Source of the DNA: a virus
IMG/VR virus record: IMGVR_UViG_3300042324_001299
Coordinates: 1 to 22,855 of that record
Strand: one strand, 5' to 3'
Length of the DNA: 22,855 nt
Under the pieces are notes generated by a model. The model was not told the DNA's origin. It did no database searches and saw only the letters and a list, made by a program, of their open reading frames with translations. A program made the translations under genes and the position numbers. Below, piece by piece: positions 1-8,237 of this stretch. How positions within the stretch are numbered: position 1 is the first letter of the stretch; each line of letters begins with the position of its first letter.

Positions 1-1732
1 CCTTTACCTTGATGTCTGAGATAGGAGGGCGTGACTCCGCAAGATAGCGTTGCGCGTGAGCGTACAAGGCAGACTCTTCAGACTCTTCACTACGAGTTTC
101 TTCTCCGTCAAGGATAGGCCAGCCTGCTAATAAAAGATCAGTAGCAGACGCAACAGCGTACGGTTGGCTGATGTCATCGCCAAGGTCCGGGATATTTCCA
201 ACAACAAAGAAACGTGTTGCCGAGTCCTCGGCAGACTCTTCCATCGTCACGTCGATAATACTTCCAGGATACTCGAATACAAGCTCGTCTGCGCCATAGC
301 GACTTGGTGGAGACACCTCTCCCTCCGCAGGAGGGTTTGGATAATCAATAGGCAGTAAAACAAACGTACGTGTAAACGTAGGTATTTCTCCGATATACAC
401 GAGCTCGCAGTCAATGCGATACTCAAAACCGTCTACCGTGTCAGAGTACTCATCGAGTTCTTCACCGACTGAGCGAAGCTCAAATCCGCGGTATGAATTA
501 TTTGGCACGTTCTTTCCGCTATATGCGTTTGTTGAATACGCGATGTCAATATCAGAGTTTCCAGGAAACGGTCCGTACGTTCCGATGTCTACAGTTGATT
601 GAACAACCGCCGTACCACCGCTTACCGCCGTCGCAACCATGTCGCTGTCTGCAACGTATACCCTAAACGTAGTTGCACTTGGAATATCTACAATTTGGTA
701 CTCGCCGTCAAACACGATGATAAGAGAGGCAGGGTCATCTACGCCAGAAAGCACAACCGTGTCATATTGTGCAAAACCGTGAGAGGTACTTGTAGTAATA
801 GTTGCGGTAAAGTCTGTGATGGACTTAGATGTTACTGTTTTAGTTATGTTCTTTACCGAGGATGTCAAAGATGATGCAACAGTAAAGGTAGTACTACTAG
901 GCACCGACGTTACATCCCACAAACCGTCTAGTCCAGCGGACACGTTATAGATCTCCACCGTCTGCGTAGGAATTAAGTCATGTGCAGACGCGGTAGTAAC
1001 TGTAGTAATACTTGAAGGCGCGGTAATAGAGGTAATTTGTATACTGGTAGTAAGCGCGGGCTCTATGTCTGTATTAGGAAATGTTATGTCGCTAAAGTCA
1101 ACAAGAATCTCATCGAGCAGCTGGCGTACGTAGTCGTATGTATCCACACGCGCATATACCGTCACGCCGACGTATGTCCCGTTAGGCACGGATGTTCCGG
1201 TAATGGTAAACGTCGAGTTTGTAGGAGATGACGCTATCGTGTAGTACGCGTTGTATTGAAAGTCAGAAACCTCTGGAAATATAAGACGAACAGACGAGCT
1301 TACCGGGAAGTCGTACTCTAAGGCTTCTAAGGTTCCAGTTAGTGTTCCGCCTGATGCAACTATAGTTGCGCCAAAATCATGTGTCCATGTCTTCCAGATA
1401 TTGCGGTGGAAGAAGTAGCTGGTAAACTCTGATGCGCTGACGCTCAGTTCACGCTCAACAACGTTGTAGTTACGGTTCCAGATAATTCCGCCCCATACGC
1501 ACTCGCTGTCACGCACAACGTAAAGTCCTGTTTTTCCAGGCATGGTGCTTTCGTATAGATCCATTGAAGCCGTCTCCGGGATAACCGGTATGGTTCCGCC
1601 AAAGCTTCCTGCAGCCTTGATAGATCTTTCAAAGGAAACTCCCTTGAAAGGAATTTCTGCAAGTACCTGGTTAGTTAAAAGATCGGTAGTAAAGTATCTA
1701 TATACGGCTGCGTCTGATTGATACAGTGCCAT
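1..1732 (-). CDS. Tal-like minor tail protein (tail tip / host interaction), 3' end outside window
   Basis: The frame is open from an ATG at 1732 (MALYQSDAAVYRY) to the left edge without a stop, giving 577 residues of a longer protein. The start is preceded by GTGAGG about nine bases upstream. Residues 1-130 (VYRYFTTDLL, GGTIPVI, MPGKTGLYVVRD, VWGGIIWNRNY, LSVSASEF, YFFHRNI) match my memory of the N-terminal ring domain of actinophage minor tail/Tal-like proteins. That domain caps the tail tube beneath the distal tail protein. The next 250 residues hold one degenerate and two clear copies of the repeated beta domain found across this window (roughly residues 155-200, 227-290 and 293-378). After them the host fold resumes (YRGFELRSVGEEL, GFEYRIDCEL, PSRYGADELVFEYPG), so the repeats look inserted. 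It follows the Dit-like gene by 45 bases, the usual place for Tal. The family call is good. Any lytic or receptor-binding activity would lie beyond the window. Confidence 0.75.
   Translation of the reverse strand, partial: MALYQSDAAVYRYFTTDLLTNQVLAEIPFKGVSFERSIKAAGSFGGTIPVIPETASMDLYESTMPGKTGLYVVRDSECVWGGIIWNRNYNVVERELSVSASEFTSYFFHRNIWKTWTHDFGATIVASGGTLTGTLEALEYDFPVSSSVRLIFPEVSDFQYNAYYTIASSPTNSTFTITGTSVPNGTYVGVTVYARVDTYDYVRQLLDEILVDFSDITFPNTDIEPALTTSIQITSITAPSSITTVTTASAHDLIPTQTVEIYNVSAGLDGLWDVTSVPSSTTFTVASSLTSSVKNITKTVTSKSITDFTATITTSTSHGFAQYDTVVLSGVDDPASLIIVFDGEYQIVDIPSATTFRVYVADSDMVATAVSGGTAVVQSTVDIGTYGPFPGNSDIDIAYSTNAYSGKNVPNNSYRGFELRSVGEELDEYSDTVDGFEYRIDCELVYIGEIPTFTRTFVLLPIDYPNPPAEGEVSPPSRYGADELVFEYPGSIIDVTMEESAEDSATRFFVVGNIPDLGDDISQPYAVASATDLLLAGWPILDGEETRSEESEESALYAHAQRYLAESRPPISDIKVK
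596..852 (-). repeat. Repeated beta domain, copy 1 (in Tal-like protein)
   Basis: This encodes residues about 293-378 of the Tal-like protein. Signature pieces are TATITTSTSHGF, YDTVVLSGV, FDGEYQIVDIPSATTF and SGGTAVV. It directly follows copy 2 in tandem. Fold similarity to the FCCH domain of ubiquitin-activating enzyme E1, a label often attached to such phage segments, is from memory. Confidence 0.7.
862..1050 (-). repeat. Repeated beta domain, copy 2 (in Tal-like protein)
   Basis: This encodes residues about 227-290 (TTVTTASAHDL, QTVEIYNV, LDGLWDVTSVPSSTTFTV). It is shorter than the other copies and lacks the C-terminal GTA strand. A third, degenerate relative (YNAYYTIASSPTNSTFTI) lies just upstream in the gene, at about 1150-1260. 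Confidence 0.6.
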
Positions 1733-1777
1733 GGGTTATACCTCACTAAGTAGATTCGTCGTTAAACACATTGTATA

Positions 1778-3415
1778 CTATCCAAGCCATGCAGAGCGGT
1801 AATACACAGTTAAAGATGCAGAGCTTGTTAGGTCACCTTCATCATAAAAACTAAATACGTTTGCGCCAGGAGCTAAGAGTGTCCACTCTGCAAGAACGTC
1901 GATAAGACTACGCTTGCCGACTACGTCACCGTTAAGTGCGACCTCATGGTCACGCGTATCGACCTCAAGAATATCCGCGCTAGATGTAATCGTCCCGGAG
2001 GCAGCTCCAGATACTACGTTGGTAGCGGTTTTAGCATAGGTAAGCGTCGTAGTTGTTGGCACAGTTAATATCGTAAAGGTACCATTGAATGTAGAATCAA
2101 CACCAGATACAACTACCACGTCGCCTGCGAGAAGCCCGTGCGCAGCCGAGGTTGTTAGCGTTGCAATGTTTCCTGTTAGAGCCTTGTTAGAAACGGTAGG
2201 TGTTAAGACTCCGCGCAGCGCGCCGATGATGGTAATAGACTCGTTGGTTGTCTCGTTAAGGATAGTTGCAGGACCAACGATAGGACCTGTAACCTCGAAC
2301 ACAACGGGTGAGTATGCGTTTCCTGTATTTGTAACCGTACCTGTGCCAGATCCTGCGGTGCCGGAGTCTTCTCCTGCAATCGTCACCTCGCGATAACCTA
2401 GTTCATGTCCTTCGTACCACTCGTACTTAAGAGGGTCTGCTGCACGTAAGCCGATAGAAAACTCTGTGCGTCCACGCGCATTTACAGTTTGAATATCTGG
2501 TTGACCAGACAGGCGAACAAACGAAGCCTTCGTAGGATTTTCATTTGTCTTTAACCATCCGCCTACGTATACAAGATCTGTCTCTTGAATAAGCTTATCT
2601 CTTGACACAGGAATTAGCGATGGGTCTGGAGTAAGAAAGACTCCGTTAAGTGTAATTTGACGAGCCTGGTATCGTCCGCGCACGTCGTAGGATCCGTCTC
2701 CCCAACCGCGAGGAATATCACGTACCTCCGGCTCAGGATGAACCCACCAACCTTCAATATCCGTGCATACCCAGACAACGCCGTTTTCATCTACCGTGTT
2801 AAGAATAAGACTTCCGATTGAAACGTCGGCGTTAAGCTGCATTCCTGTGATCTTAGGAATAGGCAGTGGTGTAAGCCCTAGGTTGACGTACTTGTTTTCA
2901 GTTGCCTGTGTTACGTCGTCAAAATACTCGCCGACGTAGGACGCAGCCTCAAAGATAAAAGCATCTGCGTAAAACTTCTTGCTAACCGTGCCGGCCAACG
3001 GTTGAACAATTGAGATTAGCGCTCCAAGGGCTAATGAAGGCGCTGTCATTACACCCATTAGTCTTATCCAGTCATCGCCTGGAGTGTTCTCTAAACTGAT
3101 TGTGGACGTCGTGGAGATAAGGCTACCACCGCTTAGGGCAGTGTACCAGCCGACGTTAATTTGAAAGGCACCGGTTTCTTCTCCCGCAGGGACCTTTACG
3201 TATCCGGCAACCGCATACGAGGTAGCGGCGGAGACAGAGATGCGAGATGCAATCACCGCACCTGAGTTTACGGCCGCGGCCTTCGTAATTTCTAGGCAGG
3301 AGGAGCCAAAGAACGCGTCGGTGGTAATACGAGTAATCGTTGAAGATCCTGTGGCAGACCAACCTGTTGTGTCTGTCTTAAACGAAGGGTTGACGATTAG
3401 GTTATTTCTCGCCAT
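1778..3415 (-). CDS. Dit-like distal tail protein with N-terminal carbohydrate-binding-like domain
   Basis: This 545-residue protein starts at an ATG one base after the tape measure stop. Residues 1-165 (NLIVNPSF...GW at the start, then Ser/Thr-rich strands, ending FYADAFIFEAASYVGEYFDD) read as a CBM4/9-type jelly roll, a fold that binds sugars. Residues about 175-400 (ITGMQLN, WWVHPEPEVRDIPRGWGDGSYDVRGRY, ITLNGVF, GRTEFSIGLRAADPLKYEW) match distal tail protein, the hub ring between tube and tip. A galectin-like C-terminal domain appears split. Its first half ends near ESITIIGALRG and its second half begins DILEVDTRDHEVALNG. The gap is filled by one copy of the repeated beta domain (about residues 402-479). 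The position between tape measure and Tal supports the call. The probable role is host-surface sugar contact by the baseplate hub. The sugar ligand is unknown. Confidence 0.75.
   Translation of the reverse strand: MARNNLIVNPSFKTDTTGWSATGSSTITRITTDAFFGSSCLEITKAAAVNSGAVIASRISVSAATSYAVAGYVKVPAGEETGAFQINVGWYTALSGGSLISTTSTISLENTPGDDWIRLMGVMTAPSLALGALISIVQPLAGTVSKKFYADAFIFEAASYVGEYFDDVTQATENKYVNLGLTPLPIPKITGMQLNADVSIGSLILNTVDENGVVWVCTDIEGWWVHPEPEVRDIPRGWGDGSYDVRGRYQARQITLNGVFLTPDPSLIPVSRDKLIQETDLVYVGGWLKTNENPTKASFVRLSGQPDIQTVNARGRTEFSIGLRAADPLKYEWYEGHELGYREVTIAGEDSGTAGSGTGTVTNTGNAYSPVVFEVTGPIVGPATILNETTNESITIIGALRGVLTPTVSNKALTGNIATLTTSAAHGLLAGDVVVVSGVDSTFNGTFTILTVPTTTTLTYAKTATNVVSGAASGTITSSADILEVDTRDHEVALNGDVVGKRSLIDVLAEWTLLAPGANVFSFYDEGDLTSSASLTVYYRSAWLG
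1978..2208 (-). repeat. Repeated beta domain, copy 3 (inside Dit-like C-terminal domain)
   Basis: This encodes residues about 402-479 of the Dit-like protein (IATLTTSAAHGLLAGDVVVV, STFNGTFTILTVPTTTTLTY, VSGAASGTI). It separates two halves of what reads as one beta-sandwich domain, so it looks like an in-frame insertion into a surface loop. Confidence 0.75.
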
Positions 3416-3416
3416 G

Positions 3417-6400
3417 TTATGCTCCTCCGCGACGAAGTTGGAATGCGATTTGACGTGAAATTATAGACGCAAGCTCTGACTCGTTCATACCCTGTGAAGG
3501 ATAGACGTTAATTGTTGCACCTGCGCCTGAGCCACCAGCTAACATCTGAATCATAGCGCGATCTCGCTTAGATAAACCTTGCGGGTCAAGAGGCTCAACA
3601 CGCTCTGGACGTCCAGCTTCACCGATACGCGCGATTGTTCCACCAGGCGTTGCTGGGACAATTCCGCCTTGAGCAAGCTGAGGGAATCCTAATGTAAAAC
3701 TTGGAAGAGTTTGGTTAAAGACAGTCTGTCCACCAATTTTTAATTTTTTGCTTGCTACGTTTGCGTTCCACCAGGCTTTTGCGTTAGCCCATGCAGTTTT
3801 TAAGCCATCTGTTAACCCGCTCCATATATTGCTAAGACCGTTTCCAATTTTTCCTGGTATTGTTTTAATGTAAGCAATAATTTCAACAAACTTAGCCTGC
3901 ACTGCAGTGTATGCTGAACTGAGACTACCAGTTATCCATGTCCACATGCCAACCGCGGCGTCTTTAAGTTTTGTCGGTATACCTTTAACAAATGCAACAA
4001 TTTCATCAAAGTTCTTTACTACAGCTAGAACTAGCAGACCGATTGGCCCTGTAAGTATCGCAAGGATAAGTGGCCAGTTTGTCTTTATCCACTCTAGCGC
4101 CATCGATGCGCCTTCTTTTACTTTTTCAAACGCCTTTTGTACAGCTTCTCTAAACGTTTCACTGTTCTTATATAGAAGTATGAATAGTCCTGCTAGTACT
4201 GTAATGGCAAGAATGGCAATTCCTATAGGGCTTGTTACAAAGAACATGCTAAGTTTGCCTAAGTTAGTGAGAAGCTTAGATAGCCCTTCCTTTGCGGCAA
4301 TACCCGCAGCTTTTCCAAAGTCAAGTAATTTTGTGCCGCCTTCTTTAAGTGCGCTGCCCATGTCTTTTGCTATTGCCTTTGCGGTGTCTATAGCGCCTTG
4401 CTTTACCTTATCAAAGGCATACATACCTTTAAGCGCGATTGTTTCTAGACCCGACTTAACACTGGCAAGAACGGGAGCAGGCACGATGGCAGCTACTATT
4501 TTACCGATATTTTGTAGACTGCCAGCAACAACCTTTAGACCAAAGTTTCCGACCTTGCCGATGGTGCCAAGTGCTAAGCCAAAGGCTAAAACTTTTCCTG
4601 CAGCATCAAGCACGGACTTAATAAACTTATTTTCTAAGAGTGTATTTATTGCAGTTAAGACGGTATTAAGCGTGTCAAAGAATATCTTAATTGCGCCCGC
4701 GTCGGTAGTTGCCTTTGTAAATTTAAGAATACTGACTACTAGTCTAGCGAGCGATGGGCCTGCCTCGACTGACGACTTAAGAATATCTCCAAAGATAGGA
4801 GCGCCGCCCTTTAGTGTATCAAAGAATACCTTAACGTTCGGGTCTGCGCCTACCTTAAGGATTTCCTTAACGAATGCTCCTACGGACTCTAGAATCGCTA
4901 TAGAGTTTGTCGCGGCTCCCTTAAAGTATTCTGCCAAGGAGTTTTTCCCTGCTACCGAGCCCGAGAACGCTTCAAACTTGCCTGTAATCTTTTCTAGCCA
5001 CTCGAGGACGATGTATCCTCCGCCGCCAGGTTGGAAGTTGGCGCTGATTACATTAGATATTCCGCTAAATAGATTTCCAAACACTCCGCTCAACTGAGCG
5101 GCGATATTTCCTGCCTTGGTAAAGAATGCCTCTAGCTCTCCGCTAGCCTGTCCTGCGTTTAAGAATTTTGCAAAGTCCGCAGTTTTCTTAGTTAAGAAGT
5201 CTGTAAACTTGCGAATAAGAGGATCTGCCGCAACAAGGATAGAAAGAATAGAATCGTAGACGCTTCCTATTGTTTTTCCAAGACCTTCAACGACGTAGCC
5301 TGAAGTCTCAAATACTTTTTCAAGATCTTTAATGTTCTCTGGTTTGACTATAGCGTCAATAATTGAGTTAAATGCTGTGCCGATAGAAGTTGCAAGGCCC
5401 GCAAGCATGGGTTTTAGCGGATCAAATAGCTCTGTTCTTAGCTTTTCAAGACCGTCTTTAATAAGAGGCAGTAGAGCCGCGGCAGCTGCGTCTCTTAGAT
5501 CTTTGAGTGCAGGGATGAAGGTGTCTACAAGATATTTAACAAACTCTTGCGCTGCAGGTGATAGGCCATCTAACGCATTTGCGTATGCATCAACACCCGC
5601 GGCAATTCCTTCTGCTGCTTTTGCTTGATCTTCCATTGCTCGCTCAAGATCATCGTACGCATCTTGAATTTGAAGGATGATGTCTGCTTCTCGGTCTTGA
5701 TAGCGCTGTTTAACATCGGCTATCTTCTGCTCTGCGGCAAGAATTTTTTCTGTATTTGCTAGTTTTACAGATACAATATTTGCCTCAGCTGCCTGCTGGC
5801 TACGTAAGGCATCACGCGCTGTCTGAGCAACGTTTGCCTGTGCTTCTTCTTGACGCTCTAGCGCGTTGATGTATCCTTCTGTATTTTTAGGATCTCCAGC
5901 TAGCTTATCTTGTTGCTTTTGAAGATCTTTATTCTTATCCTTAGCACGGCGTAGACCAAGTTCAGCCTCAGCAAACGCAAGTTGTGCTTCACGACGAGCG
6001 CGGGAATTTGGAGGTAGATCTTGAGTACGCTGTAAGGTCTCACGAGCCTTTTCAAGAGTAATAGATGCGCGCTTCTCTGAAAGCGCTGCATCCTCTGCGT
6101 CAAAGCCAATCTGTTGAATTTCTTCACGGCCGTCTTCCAATGCTTTTGTAAGTTCAAGTTGTGCATCCTTAAGGCGATTGTTCGCCTCAATCATTGATTC
6201 AGTATTTTTTTCTTTTACAGAGGCTAGCTTGGCATACGCCTCTCCTTCATCTGCGTTTGCTTCTTCAATTGCCTTTGCCTTGTCTAGTTCTGCCTCAATT
6301 GAATCTTTAATGCGGTCACGCTCAAGACGCTGGCCGTCTACGACCAACTTCTCTATGCGCTTTTCAATATCTTCAATTCGTCGCGCCGCTGCAATTTTAG

Positions 6401-6875
6401 CTGCCGTGTTGTCTTGCGTTGCTTTCTTCTGCTGGTTTAGTCCAGCAGAAACAGCCTTGCCTACTCCACTAAAAGCCGCAACAGTTGTTATAGCCGCAAG
6501 ACCTATTGCTGTAAGTATTCCAGGCAAAACTACAAGTGCAGGCGTTGCAGCTCCTAGGATAGAAACAAGAGATACAAAGCCTCCACCGAGAGAGCCAAGA
6601 CCTGCGATAAGAGGGCCGATGGCGGCGGTAAGTGTAAAGCTTGTTCTAACTAACGTCTGAAAAGCTAAACGTGCTGCGTCTGCTTCTCCTGCAGAGAAAT
6701 CAAACTTCTTGCCTAGCCCTTTAGACAGACCGTTACTAAATCCTTTTGTAAAGGACTCGCCCACAGACTGGCCGTCAGATCCAAGATTTATGCCACCTAA
6801 AGAACGGCGCACATCTCTTTCGAAGCCAGTCGTTATAGCCTTTACGACTATATACGCATCGCCAACTACTGCCAC
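3417..6875 (-). CDS. Tape measure protein
   Basis: This 1152-residue protein sets tail length, spans the tail tube lumen and helps DNA entry. Its N-terminus carries AYIVVKAITTGFERDVRRSL, typical of tape measure starts. Hydrophobic stretches lie at about residues 95-135, 873-900 and 932-952. A long charged coiled coil (AARRIEDIEKRIEKL onward) covers about 155-420. The rest is alternating amphipathic helix and low-complexity Ala/Lys/Gly sequence. The C-terminus has the usual GGIVPATPGG...IGEAGRPERVEPLDPQG segment and a final INVYPSQGMNESELA strand. The start is GTG, chosen because a near-perfect Shine-Dalgarno sits seven bases upstream. It follows the chaperone pair directly, the standard order. 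No peptidase or lysozyme motif is visible. At the usual 1.5 angstroms per residue the tail would be about 170 nm. Confidence 0.95.
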   Translation of the reverse strand: MAVVGDAYIVVKAITTGFERDVRRSLGGINLGSDGQSVGESFTKGFSNGLSKGLGKKFDFSAGEADAARLAFQTLVRTSFTLTAAIGPLIAGLGSLGGGFVSLVSILGAATPALVVLPGILTAIGLAAITTVAAFSGVGKAVSAGLNQQKKATQDNTAAKIAAARRIEDIEKRIEKLVVDGQRLERDRIKDSIEAELDKAKAIEEANADEGEAYAKLASVKEKNTESMIEANNRLKDAQLELTKALEDGREEIQQIGFDAEDAALSEKRASITLEKARETLQRTQDLPPNSRARREAQLAFAEAELGLRRAKDKNKDLQKQQDKLAGDPKNTEGYINALERQEEAQANVAQTARDALRSQQAAEANIVSVKLANTEKILAAEQKIADVKQRYQDREADIILQIQDAYDDLERAMEDQAKAAEGIAAGVDAYANALDGLSPAAQEFVKYLVDTFIPALKDLRDAAAAALLPLIKDGLEKLRTELFDPLKPMLAGLATSIGTAFNSIIDAIVKPENIKDLEKVFETSGYVVEGLGKTIGSVYDSILSILVAADPLIRKFTDFLTKKTADFAKFLNAGQASGELEAFFTKAGNIAAQLSGVFGNLFSGISNVISANFQPGGGGYIVLEWLEKITGKFEAFSGSVAGKNSLAEYFKGAATNSIAILESVGAFVKEILKVGADPNVKVFFDTLKGGAPIFGDILKSSVEAGPSLARLVVSILKFTKATTDAGAIKIFFDTLNTVLTAINTLLENKFIKSVLDAAGKVLAFGLALGTIGKVGNFGLKVVAGSLQNIGKIVAAIVPAPVLASVKSGLETIALKGMYAFDKVKQGAIDTAKAIAKDMGSALKEGGTKLLDFGKAAGIAAKEGLSKLLTNLGKLSMFFVTSPIGIAILAITVLAGLFILLYKNSETFREAVQKAFEKVKEGASMALEWIKTNWPLILAILTGPIGLLVLAVVKNFDEIVAFVKGIPTKLKDAAVGMWTWITGSLSSAYTAVQAKFVEIIAYIKTIPGKIGNGLSNIWSGLTDGLKTAWANAKAWWNANVASKKLKIGGQTVFNQTLPSFTLGFPQLAQGGIVPATPGGTIARIGEAGRPERVEPLDPQGLSKRDRAMIQMLAGGSGAGATINVYPSQGMNESELASIISRQIAFQLRRGGA

Positions 6876-6880
6876 TTACT

Positions 6881-6890
6881 CACCTCCTTT
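6881..6890 (-). promoter_or_regulatory. Strong Shine-Dalgarno of the tape measure gene
   Basis: On the minus strand the sequence reads AAAGGAGGTG, almost the full anti-16S complement. It lies seven bases before a GTG start and decides that start over internal methionines. It is the strongest ribosome-binding site in the window. Confidence 0.8.
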
Positions 6891-6905
6891 CGGTTTTTAA
6901 TTTTC

Positions 6906-7286
6906 TTATCCTCTAGTAATCGGTCCGTCAAGCGTGTTGCCAAATGGCTGGTCCGCTGCGGCATTTACTACTGTAGGTCTGATGAAAGGCTTAGTTTCTT
7001 TTTTCTTTTGCAAAGGATCAAAAGGAACTATCTTTTCTTCTTCCTCTTCTGATATAAACTCGTAGTCGTCAAAATTCTTAGTGTAGCCTTTTCCGCTGGC
7101 TGTAGAACCTGAAGTTGTCGAGTAGGCATACGAAGAGTTGTAAAAGTCTTGATAGATAGCTACGCGGGAACGATCTCTACCCTCTGCCTGTTCAACAGTT
7201 GAGTAGAACAGATCGTCTTCAAAGAAGTAGTGCAAGACGTCGAGCATATCACTTGCCTCCATTTCCTTTAAGTTTAATCCGTTCAC
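6906..7286 (-). CDS. Tail assembly chaperone, downstream (T-like) frame, expressed by -1 frameshift
   Basis: This is the 126-residue frame between the G-like chaperone and the tape measure. Its only independent start is a GTG (VNGLNLKEME) with a poor purine-rich upstream stretch. The frame stays open upstream of that GTG and overlaps the end of the G-like gene in the -1 phase, so a ribosome slipping back one base would read IDLWPYVNGKALVNGLNL and continue to the stop at 6906. The sequence has an N-terminal helical segment (EMEASDMLDVLHYFFEDDLF), which fits the conserved helix of T-like chaperones. A Ser/Tyr-rich linker, an acidic patch (EEEEEK) and a basic Lys-rich patch follow. By analogy with lambda G/GT, the fused G-T form would bind tape measure and recruit tube subunits. 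Independent translation from the GTG cannot be excluded. Confidence 0.75.
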   Translation of the reverse strand: MNGLNLKEMEASDMLDVLHYFFEDDLFYSTVEQAEGRDRSRVAIYQDFYNSSYAYSTTSGSTASGKGYTKNFDDYEFISEEEEEKIVPFDPLQKKKETKPFIRPTVVNAAADQPFGNTLDGPITRG

Positions 7287-7318
7287 GAGTGCTTTTCCAT
7301 TAACGTAGGGCCAGAGAT

Positions 7319-7351
7319 CTATTCCCCAGGAGACGAGACTTCTGGCCCCTG
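7319..7351 (-). other. Probable -1 programmed frameshift region (G to G-T chaperone)
   Basis: The G-like frame ends CCT GGG GAA TAG (minus strand). The -1 frame is open from a TGA about 55 bases before this stop through the whole downstream gene. No perfect X-XXY-YYZ heptamer is present. The two best candidates are G-GGG-CCA (7349-7343) and T-GGG-GAA immediately before the stop (7328-7322). Both allow only partial re-pairing. Frame phase and gene order are certain; the exact slip site is not. Confidence 0.6.
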
Positions 7352-7666
7352 AGTCGGGCGTGAGGTATAACCCTCAACTAGCCAGGCGCTAATCTCTCCT
7401 AGTTTTTCCATCTGAACAATCTTGTCAGGGTGTAGAAGTAGAGCGTTAAATCGCTCGTAGCTTTCTTCCATAAGAGCATGCTTAAAGAAGAAGCTAATAG
7501 AGTTGGCAGCCTCTGCCGCATCATCTGAGTTTGACTTAGAAACTAGGTCTAAGAGAACTTTTCCTTGTAGCTCTGGACGGCAAAAAAATTCCTCGCCGTG
7601 AATCTTAAAAGATATTTCTTCTTTTTGGCCGGTGTCTTCGGACCCAAAATCTTTGAACTTGGTCAT
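7319..7666 (-). CDS. Tail assembly chaperone, upstream (G-like) frame
   Basis: This 115-residue acidic helical protein starts at ATG with GGAGGAA eight bases upstream. It has the pattern of actinophage G-like chaperones. A beta-hairpin (EISFKIHGEEFFCRPELQG) is followed by a helical core (VLLDLVSKSNSDDAAEAANS, FFFKHALMEESYERFNALLL). A conserved tail then reads ISAWLVEGYTSRPTQGPEVS, directly before the stop. The LVE-Y-T-x-R-P-T-Q ending is a hallmark of this family and marks the frameshift zone. Its product should be made in excess over the frameshifted G-T form and coat the tape measure before tube polymerisation. It lies between the tail completion gene and the tape measure, as expected. Confidence 0.85.
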   Translation of the reverse strand: MTKFKDFGSEDTGQKEEISFKIHGEEFFCRPELQGKVLLDLVSKSNSDDAAEAANSISFFFKHALMEESYERFNALLLHPDKIVQMEKLGEISAWLVEGYTSRPTQGPEVSSPGE

Positions 7667-7698
7667 TATTTCTTCCTCCGTATTGTGTTGGTGTCTTT

Positions 7699-7718
7699 AT
7701 TAAAGCACGTGCTTTAAT
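7699..7718. repeat. 20-base perfect palindrome between neck and chaperone genes
   Basis: ATTAAAGCACGTGCTTTAAT is a perfect palindrome in the 58-base gap between the gp10-like stop and the chaperone Shine-Dalgarno. As RNA it could fold into an 8-pair stem with an ACGT loop. As DNA it could be an operator. No U-tract follows in the transcribed direction, so a classic intrinsic terminator is unlikely. Confidence 0.6.
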
Positions 7719-7724
7719 TCTAGG

Positions 7725-8237
7725 TTATCTTATCAAATAAAGGTTGTCCGCGAGGAACTTATTAGGCTTAGTTCCAGGGTGTCGCACAGAGCGTGCATAC
7801 ACTACGCGACCTCTAGAACTAAACCGAAGAACCTCTGCCCTGTTAGGAGTAATTATATGTGGACGTGTACCTTCGTGATGGGCGAGAGCATATCTAAGCG
7901 GAGACCCAATAGTCATACTCTGCCCGTACACTGCTCGTGACTGCGTCATACTTATAGAATTCTTTAATCTACCGGTGTCAACTCCTACTTGAGCTTTTGC
8001 AGCGCTAACGATAGCACGACCTCGAACATACATATGACGTCCTACAGGCCCGAAGGGACTGTTAAGAGTAAAGTCCAGTGTAGTCTTACGAAATACTACC
8101 CGTGTAGGCCCAAAGCTTACACCTATGCCTGAAGATACACTGGGCGCACTTACTCTGCCAGCTTTTTGAACACTACGACCTATCCGTTGCCCCAAATAGA
8201 TTAGCGGACTGTCACGTATAATTCCAAAAAGTGGCAT
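7725..8237 (-). CDS. HK97 gp10-like tail completion / neck protein
   Basis: This 170-residue protein is recognised by its central and C-terminal pattern. It contains VGVDTGRLKNSISM, then GSPLRYALAHHEGTRPHIITP, then RVVYARSVRHPGTKPNKFL, which is the D-T-G-x-L-x-x-S-I ... Y-A-x-x-x-H-x-G-T-R-P-H-x-I signature of the HK97 gp10 family. Members act at the head-tail junction or tail completion. The basic N-terminus (RDSPLIYLGQRIGRSVQKAG) is longer than I recall for most relatives. Its ATG overlaps the previous gene's stop by one base (TAATG), implying translational coupling. The 58-base gap downstream with the palindrome is the longest break in the neck cluster. Confidence 0.85.
   Translation of the reverse strand: MPLFGIIRDSPLIYLGQRIGRSVQKAGRVSAPSVSSGIGVSFGPTRVVFRKTTLDFTLNSPFGPVGRHMYVRGRAIVSAAKAQVGVDTGRLKNSISMTQSRAVYGQSMTIGSPLRYALAHHEGTRPHIITPNRAEVLRFSSRGRVVYARSVRHPGTKPNKFLADNLYLIR

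Noticed and set aside
164-1231. Plus-strand and antisense short frames in the first 1.2 kb
   Set aside because: The minus-strand Tal-like frame is continuous across this stretch and explains the sequence.
3907-5097. 396-residue plus-strand frame opposite the tape measure gene
   Set aside because: It is a composition shadow of Ala/Lys-rich tape measure codons, with no Shine-Dalgarno and opposite to all transcription.
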